Origin: Eonycteris spelaea
Lineage: Eukaryota; Chordata; Mammalia; Chiroptera; Pteropodidae
Assembly: GCA_003508835.1 (NCBI GenBank)
Contig: PUFA01000209.1
Coordinates: 2,459,001 to 2,523,000, forward strand
Reading direction: 5' to 3'
Length of the DNA stretch: 64,000 nucleotides
The notes below the pieces were generated by a model. That model did not search any database. It had not been told where the DNA came from and saw nothing but the letters and a program-made list of their open reading frames with translations. The translations under genes were made by a program, and so were the position numbers. Positions 1 to 12,482 of the stretch are shown piece after piece (position 1 is the stretch's first letter; every line of letters starts with the position of its first letter).

Positions 1-1149
1 CAACAAATGAAGTAGAAATTTTATTTCCTTGCCAAGTCCCTAACCAATCCTTTTCATACTCCTTATTATCTGGTTATTCAAAGTGATCAAATAACTCCGT
101 TGGGTAGAGAAGCCAAAGAGCTGAGTTCCTTCTCTGCATGGGCTGGAAGCTTTGCTCTGTTTTTCTGGCAGGAACTGCATCCTAACCTTGGTCACTGCCC
201 TAGGAGTCCTAGTGGTATTGTTCAGCATCAATATGTCACCATCACCAGAAATGGGAACGGTGCTGGAAATATTTAAACTATACATGCTTCCCTCCCAGCA
301 GAATTTTCTGTGCATGAAGGGGCAGCACATCCAGCTCTGTTACAGTAGAGAGAAGTCAAGCTAAACTCCTTAGCTAATTAGTTACCATCTTCCATAGCAG
401 GAGAAAGAGAACCCATGTTGCAGTCTGAGCAGTTCTCCAGCTGGTACCATCTGCATGCAGCAGGTTGCCACGAAGAGACTGCAGACATCACAGATGTTTA
501 GCTCCATACTGAAGACTCTAAACATGTAAACAGGTACCTGAACAAAATAATGTAGAGCAGAGCGTGTGCATGGCCCGTGGGGAAGTAATAGGAACATCGC
601 CAAAGAACTTTTAAAAAGCTATGTCTTCAAGTATCTGTCAGAAGCTGCCTAGGAAACAAAATATCCATGATTCCAGAAGGGCTCTGTCCAGAGAATCCTC
701 AGACGTTGTTTTATAAACAGCTCCCTTCCTGAGAGAATAATCATGGTTTGAGAATATCAATCTCAATATACTGATGACTTTGAAAAACCAAAGCCGCCTC
801 TTTCCAGATGGGCAATTTCAGTGACGGCTAGAATGGTTCCATTTTTACCTCCAGTTTCTTGTGTTTATACCCCTTTGGGACACAGAAAGGTTTTCACTTT
901 TATGTAGTCCTCAATCAATCTTTTTTCTTTTTTGGTCTCTTTAGAAGCATGCTTCTAAAGGTCTGCCTCTGTAAGATTATATAATCTCACTTTTATCTAG
1001 TACTGTTAAGTTTTTCATCTATCCAACATTCCTAGGAATCAGCTGAAGAGGTACCTAAGGAACCTTGGTGTCTCTGTAGGCTGTATCTTGCTCACCTGGC
1101 CACTAGTAACAATACAGATTGCTGGCCCCTTCCCCCCAAGAATTGTACT
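1..1149. other. Non-coding DNA, nothing recognised
   Basis: Short ORFs here are interrupted, overlap on both strands and match no protein I know. No repeat family is recognised. Probably intronic or flanking sequence of RCAN2. Confidence 0.5.
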
Positions 1150-1262
1150 TCAGTAGCTCTGCCAAAGGATCTGAGCCATTTTTTATGTGGAACAAATTCC
1201 CAGCTGATACTGATTCCAGTGCTACTGGTCCAGGGGCCACACTTCAAGAATCACAGCTATAG
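1150..1262. mobile_element. MER5-type hAT-Charlie MITE fragment
   Basis: The segment ends with the typical MER5 arm: a 'gatactgattcc...gctactggtcc' stretch followed by 'gggccacacttcaagaatcac', the degraded form of the 'ccacactttgagaaccactg' terminus. The 5' part is poorly conserved. It is a non-autonomous DNA transposon relic with no coding capacity. Confidence 0.6.
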
Positions 1263-4200
1263 GTCAAGGTATGGGTATCTAAACTTGGTTGAAAATAAAA
1301 TCAATGAAATAACTTATAATGTGACATTATCAAACCTCAAATGGATTCCTCTCCCCCAACTCCACTCCATTTAAAGAAAAAAATCTTCATCCTTCAAGAC
1401 CTAGCATTCTCCCCATGAAGCAGTTACCCACACCAAAAGGAGCCCTTTCATTTTTCTCATCAAAGTTTTGTGCTTTTCTTGTTCTTACTACCATTCTAAT
1501 GTGGACTTTTTGAAGATGGCAGCTTTGCCTGAGCCTTCTTGGGAACTTACAGAAAGCAGCTGTTTAAAAATGTTTAAATCATCACTTTTTTTTCCTTTCT
1601 CGTGAGAAATCAAGGTTTCATTTCCACTAAGATCTTTGTATTTGAGTGGTTGCCACCTATATAGTGAAGATGCAGTTTGACAAAAAATAGCAGTATATAC
1701 TGTTATCAACTCATGAGTGCATTCGTTTTGGGCCTAGTTTCACATCAATTTAGTTATTACTGAAGATCCTAAAAGGGAGCATTGCCTGTGTAGCATTTCT
1801 TTTGTCGATCTTTATCTCCTTCAGTGCCTCTTCTCTTGTCCTCCCCCACATGCCAGTGTGTGGCTACTTCATCAAACAGTCCAATGATGTGAGTTGACCA
1901 GAAAAAGAGCCACTGAATGCCTTCCAAGCAATGGGATACAATACAGTCTCAGTCTCATGCTCCAGTAACTCAGACTTTGGGGTTTAGAGTCAAGTTTAGA
2001 GGCCTTTCACATTTATTAAACAGTGAAGGTCAACGGGAACCCAGATTGTGTATATTTGTTGCTGATAGCCCAGCACTTGATTTCCAACTGAAGTACTTTA
2101 ATTTTTATTTCAGAGAAACTATCAGCTACTTGTCTAGTTTTTTGAAATATAAAGTAATGAGGATAAAACACAAAACATCAAGGATTAAAGTGCTGTTATT
2201 TACACTGATAGTTCCCCGAAAATTTGTAGCCAAACCATGCAAGGAAGTAGCCTCTATGAGAGGAAAGTTTGTCTTTTAAAGTGTTCACAGCCAACTTATG
2301 TTAAAGCAAACGGTTTACTAAAAGCAGGGAGCTGAGACCTGTTTCTCTCTGAGTCATTCGTAAGCATTAAAGAAAAGAGCTGACAACATTTATTTGAAAT
2401 TGTCCTGAAACTCAAACATCTGTCCTTGGTCTCCCTTCAAAATCATTAATACCGAGAAGGCTGAGTGATCAGTGACTGAACTAAAGGTTTATTGCTTTGA
2501 TAAACACATTTGAAGCCTAAGAAAGAAAGAAATGAAAACAGACCAAGAAATGTCTGCCAGAATTTAATGACATTTGCGGGAATGGCTTTGTTTGAGAAAA
2601 TTAGATAATATGTCTATTTTTTACATCGAGTATGCATTGAGATCCTTTCATCCAAATTCCCCAAGCCTGTTATAATATAGTAGTACAAATCTTTACAGAT
2701 TACAGTTTATTGATCTATGTTTTTATTGTGAAATGGGTTGCATCCAGCTATTGTTTAATCTTTGCAATACACTCGTGAGAATATAGTTTTATTCTGAAGA
2801 AAAATTGCTCAAAATTTGGGAAAGTGTTTTCATCCCGGTATATGAAAAAGGAAATAAGAACTGTGGTACAGTCTTCTGTGGGATTTTGCTTTCTTTGCAG
2901 ACTGCCACAAGGAAGCTGATAAAGCAGTGTGGTAAGCAATCTGCTTTGTGTCACACTAAGGTTTCTTGACTCCTGCCCTCCACTAGCTCCCAGGTTAGCC
3001 TTTGTCCACTTTAGCAACATTTAGCACCCAACACTTGATTTGTATTACATTTAAAAAGGCTTTGGTAGATATGAAATTAAGATATTTGGTACATTCCAAA
3101 GAACTACATTTCTAAATTATGAAAGCTATCCTTATTTCATGGGTGTAATTTGGAGAATAACTTATTTTCAATCCACATTTAAGAATTTAATATAGAGGTA
3201 GTAAGATACCCTAGACCTGGCTGGAGTGTAAATGTTGAGTAAAGTTTCAAAAACAGCTTTAATAAGAAGGTCTCCTATAATATGAACAAAAATATACTGA
3301 AGTACTTACTTTACCTATAATGAATTACCTTTATGTATCATATTGGATATAAATATTTGGCAGTTATGAATTATGAAGATGAATATCTCAAGGCATCATG
3401 GTCTATGATCAAAAGAGTGATCATTTCCCTCTTCCAAATCATCTCTCCTAAGCTTACACCACTCCCTTCCCCACATGTCCCCCAAATACAAATGGCAAGT
3501 AGCCTGTCTTCACCTCAGAGGCCCAGAACATCTGCTCTCCTGGGAGTTTGGGATAAAAACTTTCACATTTTTTTTCTTGTAAAACTTTTGTTACTGTTAA
3601 TGACTCCCTTTGTGTGGAGATCTACTTTAAACAGTGTGGGAGCAGGTAAGGATAGATAGGAAAGAAAAAATATATTCTAGATTCGACTCTTTTTTGGCAC
3701 ATCCCGCTAACTCGAGTCTGCCAAGCAGGCCTTGGAAAACACGCAAGACACACATACACACACACATCTAGACATACAACACACACATAAAATATTTTTT
3801 TAAATAGCATATAAGGACTTGGCGAGCACATGTCAACTGGTAAGCTGAATCCAAGTTCTTTCAAGTTTCTGTCTTCGTTTCTCATACTTCTGTTACTTTC
3901 AGCTTTTCAGGTGCTTACATTCTTAATATTTTAGTGGCAATATTACCTATTTTCCCAGATTAAAAAAAAATCCACTATCTTTTTTCAACTTCATTTATTT
4001 ATTTACATATACCTCTATACACACTCTCCAACACAGGGTCCCAACTCTACACAGGCTTTGCTTCTGGCGCTGCCTCGGCCCTAGTTGTAAGTCCTGCGGC
4101 AGAGCTTTTAGCCTCTGATTCTGGGGGCTTGACGGGCTATGCTTGGGGAATACCACTTTGTCTCCTCTTTGTGAAGGCAGAAGCTCAGGCATCTTATGTC

Positions 4201-4983
4201 CCTGGGGTTCCATGGAATGGACAGAAGTCATTTGAATTGACTATTAGTATTTTCATTGTCCGAGGAGTTACTGTATTTGTTATTTAGAATTAAGGGACAT
4301 AGTTTGCCACATAAATAAAGATGTGCCAACAATTGTGAAGGCTTTAGAACGCTTCAGGGAAATGTTAGGAGGGAATTAAATTAGTGCCAGCTAATTCCAC
4401 TGTAGTTTGCAAGTTACTTCAAAACAGAACTGAGCACACTCAAAATGGGGGCATCGTGGACCAGCTTCCTTTGTTACATTAATAAAAATCAACCAGGAAC
4501 ACTTTCTCCCAGGGAAGCAGTATGAGGACTTTCGCTGTGCTTTTATCTCTCTACGCCTTTCAATACCTTTGGTAATTAGAGCTCTGAGAGGAATGGACTT
4601 ACTTCTGAGAGGAATGCACAAAGAATCCAAGGATATTCTATGAGGGAAGAAACCCAAATTCAACCCTTTCCCCAAATTCAAACTTAAGGAGACCCTTGGG
4701 GTGCTGGCAAAGGCCTATGGCAACAAGTGCCCTCAAATAAGCAGAAAGAGACAAAACTGTGGCTGGGTCCCATCCACGTTGAAAAAGTGGGAAAGGGGCA
4801 ATTCCGGGGCTCTTATTGGAAACCTGTGGCAAACGTGACTGCGGAACGGTTTTGTGAATGAGCAGAAGAAGCAGTAACTTTACCAGAATGTTCAACCCGC
4901 CGTGGCATCGAGATCCTTGACTGTGCCAAATTTAACTCCAGAAAACGTGGCTGTGGTTGTACTTTTTTGATTATACTAGGCTG
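1263..4983. other. Non-coding DNA, no gene seen
   Basis: About 3.7 kb of AT-rich single-copy-looking sequence. ORFs are short and carry no recognisable domain. The only structured part is a degenerate CA-rich tract near 3738-3794. Confidence 0.5.
3738..3794. repeat. Degenerate (CA)n tract
   Basis: Interrupted CA/ACA dinucleotide runs, broken by 'tctagacatac'. This is an old, imperfect microsatellite. Confidence 0.7.
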
Positions 4984-5160
4984 ATGGTCCTCAAAATTTA
5001 GTGTGTATAATAATCACTAGGAAACTTGTTGAAAAGCAGAGTCCTGTGTCCTTTCCCAGAGATTCTCTGACAGTGACCAATACGGGGGCTCAGAAATGTT
5101 CCAGTTTAACAACTATATCCCAGGTATTTCTCATTCAGAGTCCGTGGAGGGCATATCTTA
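4984..5160. mobile_element. MER5-type hAT-Charlie MITE
   Basis: The copy starts 'gatggtcctcaaaatttagtg', the degraded MER5 start (cagtggttctcaaactttagtg), continues with 'aatcactaggaaacttgtt' and ends near 5150. The internal order matches MER5A-like elements over most of their usual length of about 190 bp. Confidence 0.65.
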
Positions 5161-5164
5161 AAAA

Positions 5165-6469
5165 AGAAGTGCTTTCCTGCCATAGCACAATAGAGGCCCA
5201 AGGCAGAAGGAGCCATTCTACAATTCTAATAAAATGAGAATTGTGATGTTATTTATTTGAACTGTTGTAATGTGAGGATTAAAACAGACTGTGTGAAGGT
5301 GTTTGCAATTTCAGAGGATTCTATGAATGTATGATAGCATTTTTTTGCAGCAGGGAACACTTTTAAAAATGTCCCCTATCACCAGGACGTACCGTTTCCT
5401 GGTTCAGGAACATTTTATATTAAAAGGGCTTTAGTCAGCTGACCTGGGAGTCTAACACTGTTTTTAATATAATTTCTGTGAGGGGGAAATGTATTTGGGG
5501 TTCCAAATAATCAACTTAGTAACAAACTTTTGAAACCAGTTCCACTCCTCTGTTTGTGACATCCTGTTGACTGTCATACACAAGACTAAATAGCATCTTA
5601 ATGCCCTGCGTTTAATTATGTGGCTTCTAAGTACTTGCTCATGCACAGGCAATACTTTTGTCCTAGAATTAGACTGTGCTTCTCATACTTGAGCAGGGTT
5701 CAGACACTTTCAAAAAGAAAAATATTTGTATAGACTCCAGTCAATTTAATATTTTAACAATATAATACTTAAATGAGTATGAAACAAAACTAAAAAGGCA
5801 CAAAATCCCTATAGTTATGGCTTTATATAAGACCAAAACAAAATGTATAATTAAATTTCAATATAAAACTAAAACAAACTTCACATAACGCTAACCGGCT
5901 ATACTCGTTGTCAAAGTTAACAACATTGTCAACTAGATACTGATTGCTTAGGGCAAGTCCTTTTGAGTTCTGCATGCCTGGTATTATTCTCCCAGGACTT
6001 TCTCTATTGGAAATTCTGCAAACGTGGCTGTGACCTTTACAAGCTATGAATACATCGCTTGTCGCATTTGACTTTGTTTTTTTTTTTTTCTCATTAGTTT
6101 GTAAGATTTAGGGTAGTAGTGCTCATCAACTTTGCAGACATCAACATAAACACAAATATGGGCAGTGGTCATCTCTGACATCCCGTGATCATCCAGTTGA
6201 TCCAGAATATATCTATATTATTTCGTTTAAGTTATCAGCTTACGGAAAACACCACATTAAAAATTCTCATAGCAGTAGTTGCAGATTACTGTGAAAACAT
6301 TTTTGGAATTCTACCCACTCATTACAGTTTAGAAACACTGTTCTATAAGGAACTGATTTAAAATATGCAGTATTTTTTATTTTATATTTATTATAATTCA
6401 CTGTAGACATTTTGAGAAATTGAGCTAATTTAAAAGAAGAAAATAAACATTATTTGTAATGTCATCATG
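5165..6469. other. Non-coding DNA, nothing recognised
   Basis: AT-rich sequence with only short ORFs. No repeat family or conserved element could be assigned. Confidence 0.5.
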
Positions 6470-6800
6470 CAGAGAACCATTAACATTTAAATATCTATTT
6501 TTTCTATGCGAATACATATTTATATATATATTATATACCCTATTTAAAAATGCTTTTCGCTTTGTAAAATATTAAGGACAGCTCTCCAAATCACTAAGTA
6601 TTCTTCTACAAATAACATTTTGATTGTCTTTAATTTGTCATTCTGGGTATGTCTTAAAAGGTACTTATTGTCACCTGTTCTGTATATTTAGATTTTTTTC
6701 TAGGTTTCTGCCATCATAAGCTATGCTGTGATGAATGTGCTTATTCTTAAATTTTGGTGCACATAAATAATGATCTATTTACATGTAGGAAAGTTTCATA
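6470..6800 (-). mobile_element. Ancient LINE-like 3' segment (family uncertain)
   Basis: Phrases such as 'attcttctacaaataacatttt', 'gctatgctgtgatgaatgtgctt' and 'ttttggtgcacat' follow the order of antisense ancient L1 3'-end consensus sequences (attcttctacaacatca... gctgcaatgaacatcctt...). It is strongly diverged, so the assignment is tentative. Confidence 0.35.
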
Positions 6801-7069
6801 TCATTAGAGCTTCTGTATTAAAGAGAAAGCAAAGTTTAAAAGATTTTGCACAAGAAAATTTTATGAATCAAACATGTTGAGTTAAAGTGGTGGTAAGTCA
6901 TAGCTGGATGAGGATGCAGAGCTTAAATGAACATCAAAAATGTTCATCTTGGCTACTTTGGGACAGGAAGAGCTGACTTAAAATGAAAAGCTTTAATATC
7001 ATATAGCACATTAATTTGTTTATACGTAAAGGACCTATTATCATTTTAAATGAATTAATATATAATTTT

Positions 7070-7272
7070 TCATAAATTTTTTGAAATAATTATAAACTCA
7101 CAAGAAAATGGAAACTAGTACAGAGAGGTCCCATGTACCCTTACTTTAGCTTTCCCCAAAGGTAACATCTTACTTAACTATAGGACATTATCAAGACCAG
7201 AAATTGACATTGGGATTATATTAGTAAATAGATTACAGATCTTATTCAGATTTCATCAACTTCTGTGTACAT

Positions 7273-7319
<47 letters not shown>

Positions 7320-7545
7320 TCTATGAAATTTTATTGCATGTGGAGATTTGTGTTCCTACTACAATCAGCATAGGGGACTGTTCCCTCACACAAGGGAACT
7401 CCCTTAGATGACCCCACATAGTCCCCCACTGAAACCCTGGAAAGCACTGACTGGTCCCATATCTTTAATTTTGTCAGTTTTAGAATGTTACAAAAGTGGA
7501 GTCATACTAGGGCATTTATTGGTAAGCACAGTAACTTTAACAGTT
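7070..7545 (-). mobile_element. L1M 3'-UTR fragment
   Basis: Antisense L1M 3' untranslated sequence. It opens with 'ttttttgaaataattata..ctcacaag', then 'tacagagaggtcccatgtaccc', 'ggtaacatcttacttaactatag' and 'gaaattgacattggg', has a (TG)n tract, and continues 'gaaattttattgcatgtgga...ggaactccctta'. A second copy of the same subfamily segment lies at 38373-38568. The fragment is 5'-truncated and non-coding. Confidence 0.8.
7277..7317. repeat. (TG)n microsatellite
   Basis: 41 bp of uninterrupted TG dinucleotides inside the L1M 3'-UTR, at the place where the L1 consensus itself has a TG run. Confidence 0.95.
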
Positions 7546-7857
7546 ATAAAAAGCATATCCTAGATTACTGTTTATTATTTGGCTATCGAGGTTGTTGTAA
7601 TAGGGATCAGAAGGGACAGTTGTCTTCACGAGATCATTAAAACAAATATCTTTGAAAGACAGAAATGTATTCTATACACTTTAGTACCTTCGGCATCAAG
7701 GATGATATTCATTACATGTAACAGCTGATATAGAACAATGACTAACCAATCAGAGTAAATTCCAGCTGTAAATTACCAGCACAGACATGCCAGTGGACAC
7801 AGCTGCATCTCAACCCTGCCTAACACCTAGCACAGTGCCAGGGAAATGGTAGGTGTG

Positions 7858-8016
7858 GCTTAGTCAGCTCAGGCTGCTATAACAAAAATAGCATAGACTG
7901 GCTGGCTTTAACGACAGTTCTGAAGGCTAGGAAGTCCAAGATCAAGGTTCTGGAAGAACCAGTTTCTAGTGAAGGCCCACCTCCTAATTTTGCAGATGGC
8001 TGTGTTCTTGCTGTGT

Positions 8017-8064
<48 letters not shown>

Positions 8065-8222
8065 TTTTGTGTTTCTCCTTATGAAGACACTAATCCCATT
8101 TATGAGGGCTCCACCCTCATGCACAGTTACTTCCAAAGACTCCACTTTTTAAATACCAACCCATTGGGGTAGGGTTTCAAAATATGAATTTGGAGGGACA
8201 CGAACTTGAGTCCATTTCAAGG
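7858..8222 (-). mobile_element. MLT1-type ERVL-MaLR solo LTR
   Basis: Antisense MaLR long terminal repeat. The order 'tggcttagtcagctcaggctgctataac', 'gcatagactggctggcttta', 'cagttctgaaggctaggaagtccaagatcaagg', 'gacactaatccc...gagggctccaccctcatg' and 'caaaatatgaatttggagggacac' follows the reverse complement of MLT1-like LTRs. A (GA)n expansion lies inside it. No internal retroviral coding sequence is attached, so it is a solo LTR. Confidence 0.75.
8019..8060. repeat. (GA)21 microsatellite
   Basis: 42 bp of perfect GA repeat embedded in the MaLR LTR. It probably grew from a GA-rich patch present in this LTR family. Confidence 0.95.
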
Positions 8223-8347
8223 TGCTAAATAAATGTCTTTTTAATAAATGTCGTATCGACCTTCCTTTACGATTCCTCCAGATCGATACCACCCATCTGT
8301 ATGGTTGGGACCTCGTTACCTAAGTCTAAGCTTTCTGCAGTATTCTT

Positions 8348-8480
8348 TTTTTTTTTTTTAATCACTACAGCACTTAGTATTTCTAGATGTCTCCCATCCA
8401 AGTACTAACCAGGCCCAGCCCTGCTTAGCTTCCGAGATCAGAGGAGATTGGGCACGTTCAGGGTGGCATGGCTGTAGATC
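8348..8480 (-). mobile_element. 5S rRNA-derived SINE, short form
   Basis: On the minus strand the element reads 'gatctacagccatgccaccctgaacgtgcc...gaagctaagcaggg..tgggcctggttagtacttggatggga', which follows vertebrate 5S rRNA over most of its 121 nt, including the A-box and C-box regions of the internal pol III promoter. It ends in a poly-A tail (poly-T here, 8346-8359) directly after the 5S part, without the long-form 3' tail. Flanks share 'agtattctt' / 'ggtattctt', a degraded TSD. The 5S C-box region is diverged (stctagatgtctccc on the plus strand), suggesting an older copy. Confidence 0.85.
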
Positions 8481-8495
8481 CAGTGTGGTATTCTT

Positions 8496-9449
8496 ACAGT
8501 CAAGGACGTGTAAGCTGTGGCTCCTTCACAGCTCTGAACACCATTCTAACAAACCTTGGGGCAGTAGCTGTCAGTGTTACGCACTGGAATAAAGAAATCC
8601 AATATGTGCTTGTCCCAGTGCTCCATGGACCTCAAATTAAATCTTCTCTTCAATAAAAATGATTCTAGCATATGGCCAAGATTCAGACAAGAAAAAGGAA
8701 AAGAAAGTGGAATTCAAGCAGGAAACAAAATCTATTAGTTGAATCTAATCTAAGGTAAAAGCTGCAACTTGGTTAAAGATGCAAAATTTCTTCTACTTAA
8801 TTTGGTGATAAAATGTTGAGATAAGTTTACGATAAAAATTGAATGACGGTGTAACTTGAAATGTATTCTATGAAATGTGTGATATGCAGAGCTGTGAAAC
8901 TATACTTCAGCTGGAATAATGCGCGTAGGGTCCCCAGCTGACATAGCACACAGACATCAATGATGAGAAAGGAATCATTTATTCACCTGAAATTTGGGGA
9001 GAATTGGCTTAGAAGTACACAGTATCTAGCTCACCTGTCTTCATATTGAATTTGACTGGTAATTAAGTATGTCTCAGTCCTGACTCTTTGACCTAATGAA
9101 TATAGCACCCTGATTGGATAAATGTTTCCTCCTGAATTGGAAAAATGATTTGAAACCATGTTAAAGAAAGCAGAGATGGTGAAATGAGCCAGCCTCCACA
9201 GCCTTAATGCTTTTGTGTTAAGTTTAGGAATATATCTTGCACCATTAATTTTTGTGTTTATTTGTTATTAAAGGTGTTTGAAACAGTCTGACATATTAGA
9301 GTATCTGACAAATTAGCTTTGAAATTTTGATTTGAAATGTGTAATTAATATTACATGTGTTATTTAATTTTGAAAGGAATAAAAATTTGATTACATTTGT
9401 AAATTGTTTTTGAATATTATGGAGATCAGCCTTTGAGACAGCTATTCAT
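8496..9449. other. Non-coding DNA, nothing recognised
   Basis: About 950 bp with short ORFs only and no recognised repeat. Confidence 0.45.
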
Positions 9450-10215
9450 TCATTCCTTCCTTGTTGAAACATTTTCTTCTTCTGGTTCTTGGGACTCTAC
9501 CTTACTTATGGCTTCTTCTTGCCCCTTTGATGACTCCTCTTCTTTTCCTGACCTCAAGTTATGTCCTATATTCAGTCTTGAACCTGTCTTTCCTCTCTCC
9601 CTGGCCGCATGCCATCTAATGGCTTTAACCATCACAGATGCACTGACAACTCCCAAATGCGTGTATTTGGACTGGATCTCTTCCCTGAACTCCCAACTCG
9701 GACCTTCATCTGCTCCTTGACATCCCTACTTGATGTCAAGGCCTCTCAAACTTTACAAATCTAAAGTCAAATTCATGGTCTGTTCCTCCCACCACCTTCT
9801 AAGCACCCCAGCAGCTATTTCTCTCTAGTCTTCCCTATCTCCGGAAATAGTGACTCTGCCTTCTAGTTGGTCAAACGAAAAGTCTCGTAGTCATCCATGA
9901 CTCCTCTTTTTCTGCTAAAACACATCTAATCAATGAATTCATTTAGCGCTTCTTCAAAATAAATGATTACTACCATTTTAATCATCTCCACTGCTTCTTC
10001 CCTGGTTGGGCTGAGCCACCATCTCTCTTACCAGGATGACTGCAATTGCCCATTAACTGGTTTGCCTTCTTTGCCCAGTTCCCCATAAAGCATTAAGACA
10101 AATCCAGTTAAAAAGTAAGGCAGATCCTGTCTCCCCTTGCTCAAAACCTTCCAGTGGCTCCTGTCGCACCAAGAATAAAAGCAAAAAGCTTTACGTGGCC
10201 CACTCCCATGTGGTC
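9450..10215 (+). mobile_element. L2 LINE fragment (end of RT domain and 3' region)
   Basis: The sequence follows the L2 consensus order: 'atggctttaaccatc..agatgcactgacaactcccaaat', 'tcatccatgactcctc', 'catctccactgcttcttccctgg', 'ccaccatctctctta', 'gactgcaattgccc', 'aactggtttgcct', 'ctcaaaaccttccagtggctcc' and 'aataaaagcaaaa'. It is long for an L2 remnant. Frameshifts and stops have destroyed the reading frame, and the ORFs seen across it are chance fragments. Confidence 0.75.
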
Positions 10216-11479
10216 TACTTTTTATAGAGAAAATTTAAAGGGAAAAGAAAAATAGAGGGCATGAGTAAAATGTATAGCAGTATCTCAGTCAAGGAGGAAA
10301 TTCCACTTATTTACTAAGATCCTGAAGAATTGCTTAGACATAACCCATGTCTATAATAAGAATTCTCTAAAACAAGTTTGAATGTCTTGACTTTTGGAGC
10401 AGTTTTTTATTCATCGGCTTGTGTTCACTAATTATACCACTCTATGCTTTTATTCCTCTCACTTGCCCAGCCACATTTTAAATTAATAAGTCATAAATGT
10501 GGAACTGGCATAGGCAGTAATGAAAAGTAATTCAGGACTTATTCAGCACATTTTAGCAAATGCCAAATCATAGGAGCTCCACTGACGTCTCTCAGTAGAC
10601 TTCTATATAAAGATCTTATTTCAGCACCTTTTTGTCTAGATTTACTGCTGCTGAAAAATAGAGTTCTTGAATTCTAGGGTGCTCAGCACCTGTCAAGGAC
10701 TTACATCTGATCACTGTTAATGAAGCCACAATATCACTTCCTTACCAGAAAAGCATTAGCTATTGTTAGAACAATGCATTCTTTTGAATAGACACTGCTG
10801 GGCATTGTCAAGAAGCATGAGTATGGCAGGTTGACTGGTAGCTCAGCTTCCAAACATCAGTCATCTTTCATATTGCTTGAGCGTTCAGACTTGAAGTCAT
10901 AGGCCTAAGGATATAAGTTTCCATAGCAGCATTCAGACAAATTCTATTGCCTGCTAAAGAAATGAAGCAAGATTTATTGATATTAACGTCAAAGTTTCTT
11001 ATTTACTCTATAAGCGTGCTAAGAGTATTGGTCGTGTTGGCAGTAGCAGGCAGGGTTGGGAGGAGGTAAGGAAAAGCAGTACCATTGGGAGACTCATAAG
11101 AAAGCAGGCAGGTGGAAGAGAAAATGGAGAAGGCAAAAAAATAAAGTAGTAAGTGGTCCAGCATTCTATGGAGAAACTGGTTAGTGCCAGAGAAGATAGG
11201 CAAGAACAGTCAGAAGTAGGAGCCTAGGAAAACAAGTTATATAGGAGAGAAAGAGAAAACCATCCTTTTAGTAACTATTTGGGATGCTTATTTATTCTCA
11301 TGTCATTAGGGGACAGGGTTCAAGTATTACATGCCAAATAAGGCAATCTGTTCTTTATGAGGAATAAGAGTATTTAGAAAATGGTGTGTACTGACACCAT
11401 TATCATTAAGAAATGCCCTGCATCTCATCATTTCTTTTGGGGCAGAAAATCTGACAAAAAGAGTTATTAGCTATTATTT
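10216..11479. other. Non-coding DNA, nothing recognised
   Basis: AT-rich sequence with no convincing ORF and no assigned repeat. Confidence 0.45.
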
Positions 11480-11640
11480 TTTATTGAACGCTTAATGCAT
11501 GTCATTCACTATACTGAGCGCTTCATTCACTTTATCGCAGGGAATTCTTATGAGTAAGTAATTTTATTATCTCCATATTACAGGAGTAAAAACTAAGATT
11601 CAGAAAAGTTAAATAACTTTCCCATACCTAGTTTAAGCCT
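11480..11640 (-). mobile_element. MIR SINE fragment
   Basis: Antisense MIR pattern: 'gggaattcttatgagtaagtaattttattatctccatattacagg...aaactaagattcagaaaagttaaataactttccca', equal to the degraded 'tcctcacaac..gaggtaggtactattattatccccattttacag' core. Ancient copy. Confidence 0.65.
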
Positions 11641-12364
11641 TGGTTTTAAATTCATTAACATAACTTCAAAACTACACATATAAACAGTATACTAAATTTT
11701 GATAATAGATAAACATTTTTAAAATATGGGGAAGACCTTAAAGGTCTACTGGTTCCATTTTCAAATTGCAGTCTCTGGACAATTTTAGGCTGATGGTAAA
11801 ATTTTTGATGGTCTGTTGCAAAATTAGAAAAGTAAAGCCAATGATATGAACTATTAATATAACCAAATTTACTTAACTTAGAGAACTTTTTATTCCAATA
11901 TTGTGTCATGTGAAAATGACCTTTCTGTAATTAGAAGATGTTAATAATAGTATGGCTTCTGTTAACATACTGAGAAATATTAAAACAATTAGCAATCTAT
12001 GTTGCCACCTACCATTTTTTCAACTGTGTTGGTCAAAGAAATCCAGAGTTCTTGGCACCATCAATCTAATTTTTTCCTCACTCAGCACTTCCCCACAGCA
12101 GCCCTAAGAGTTGGCCATGCAGATTTGTTTTTAAAATTTCTGATAATAGAATTCACTCTATCACTTTTTGACAGAGTCCATGCTCTATTGGGAGAAATTT
12201 CTTCCTTTCATTGAATTATAATGTTTCTTTATCTAATTAATGGAACAACAAAGGGTAAGAACATCCTACTGGATTTGAAGGCAGATGTATGAAGGCAGAC
12301 AGCATGTACAGTTCCATCTTTCCATGATCAGAAATTATTCATCTTTTACTTGTTTATTGACTGT
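11641..12364. other. Non-coding DNA, nothing recognised
   Basis: AT-rich sequence, no gene or assigned repeat. Confidence 0.4.
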
Positions 12365-12482
12365 CTTCCCCATCTTCTCCATAAGGACAGAGACCTTTCC
12401 CCCACATCTAGGACACTGCCTGGCACAGAACAAGTGGCCAATCCATATTTGTAAAATGTATAGACATTCAATAAATATTCTA
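12365..12482 (+). mobile_element. L2 3' end
   Basis: Contains 'ataaggacagagacctttcccccacatctaggacactgcctggcacagaa' and closes with 'cattcaataaatattct', the characteristic L2 3' terminus. Confidence 0.7.

Noticed and set aside
7858..8222. Recent endogenous retrovirus
   Set aside because: Only one diverged MaLR LTR is present, with no internal coding region or second LTR.
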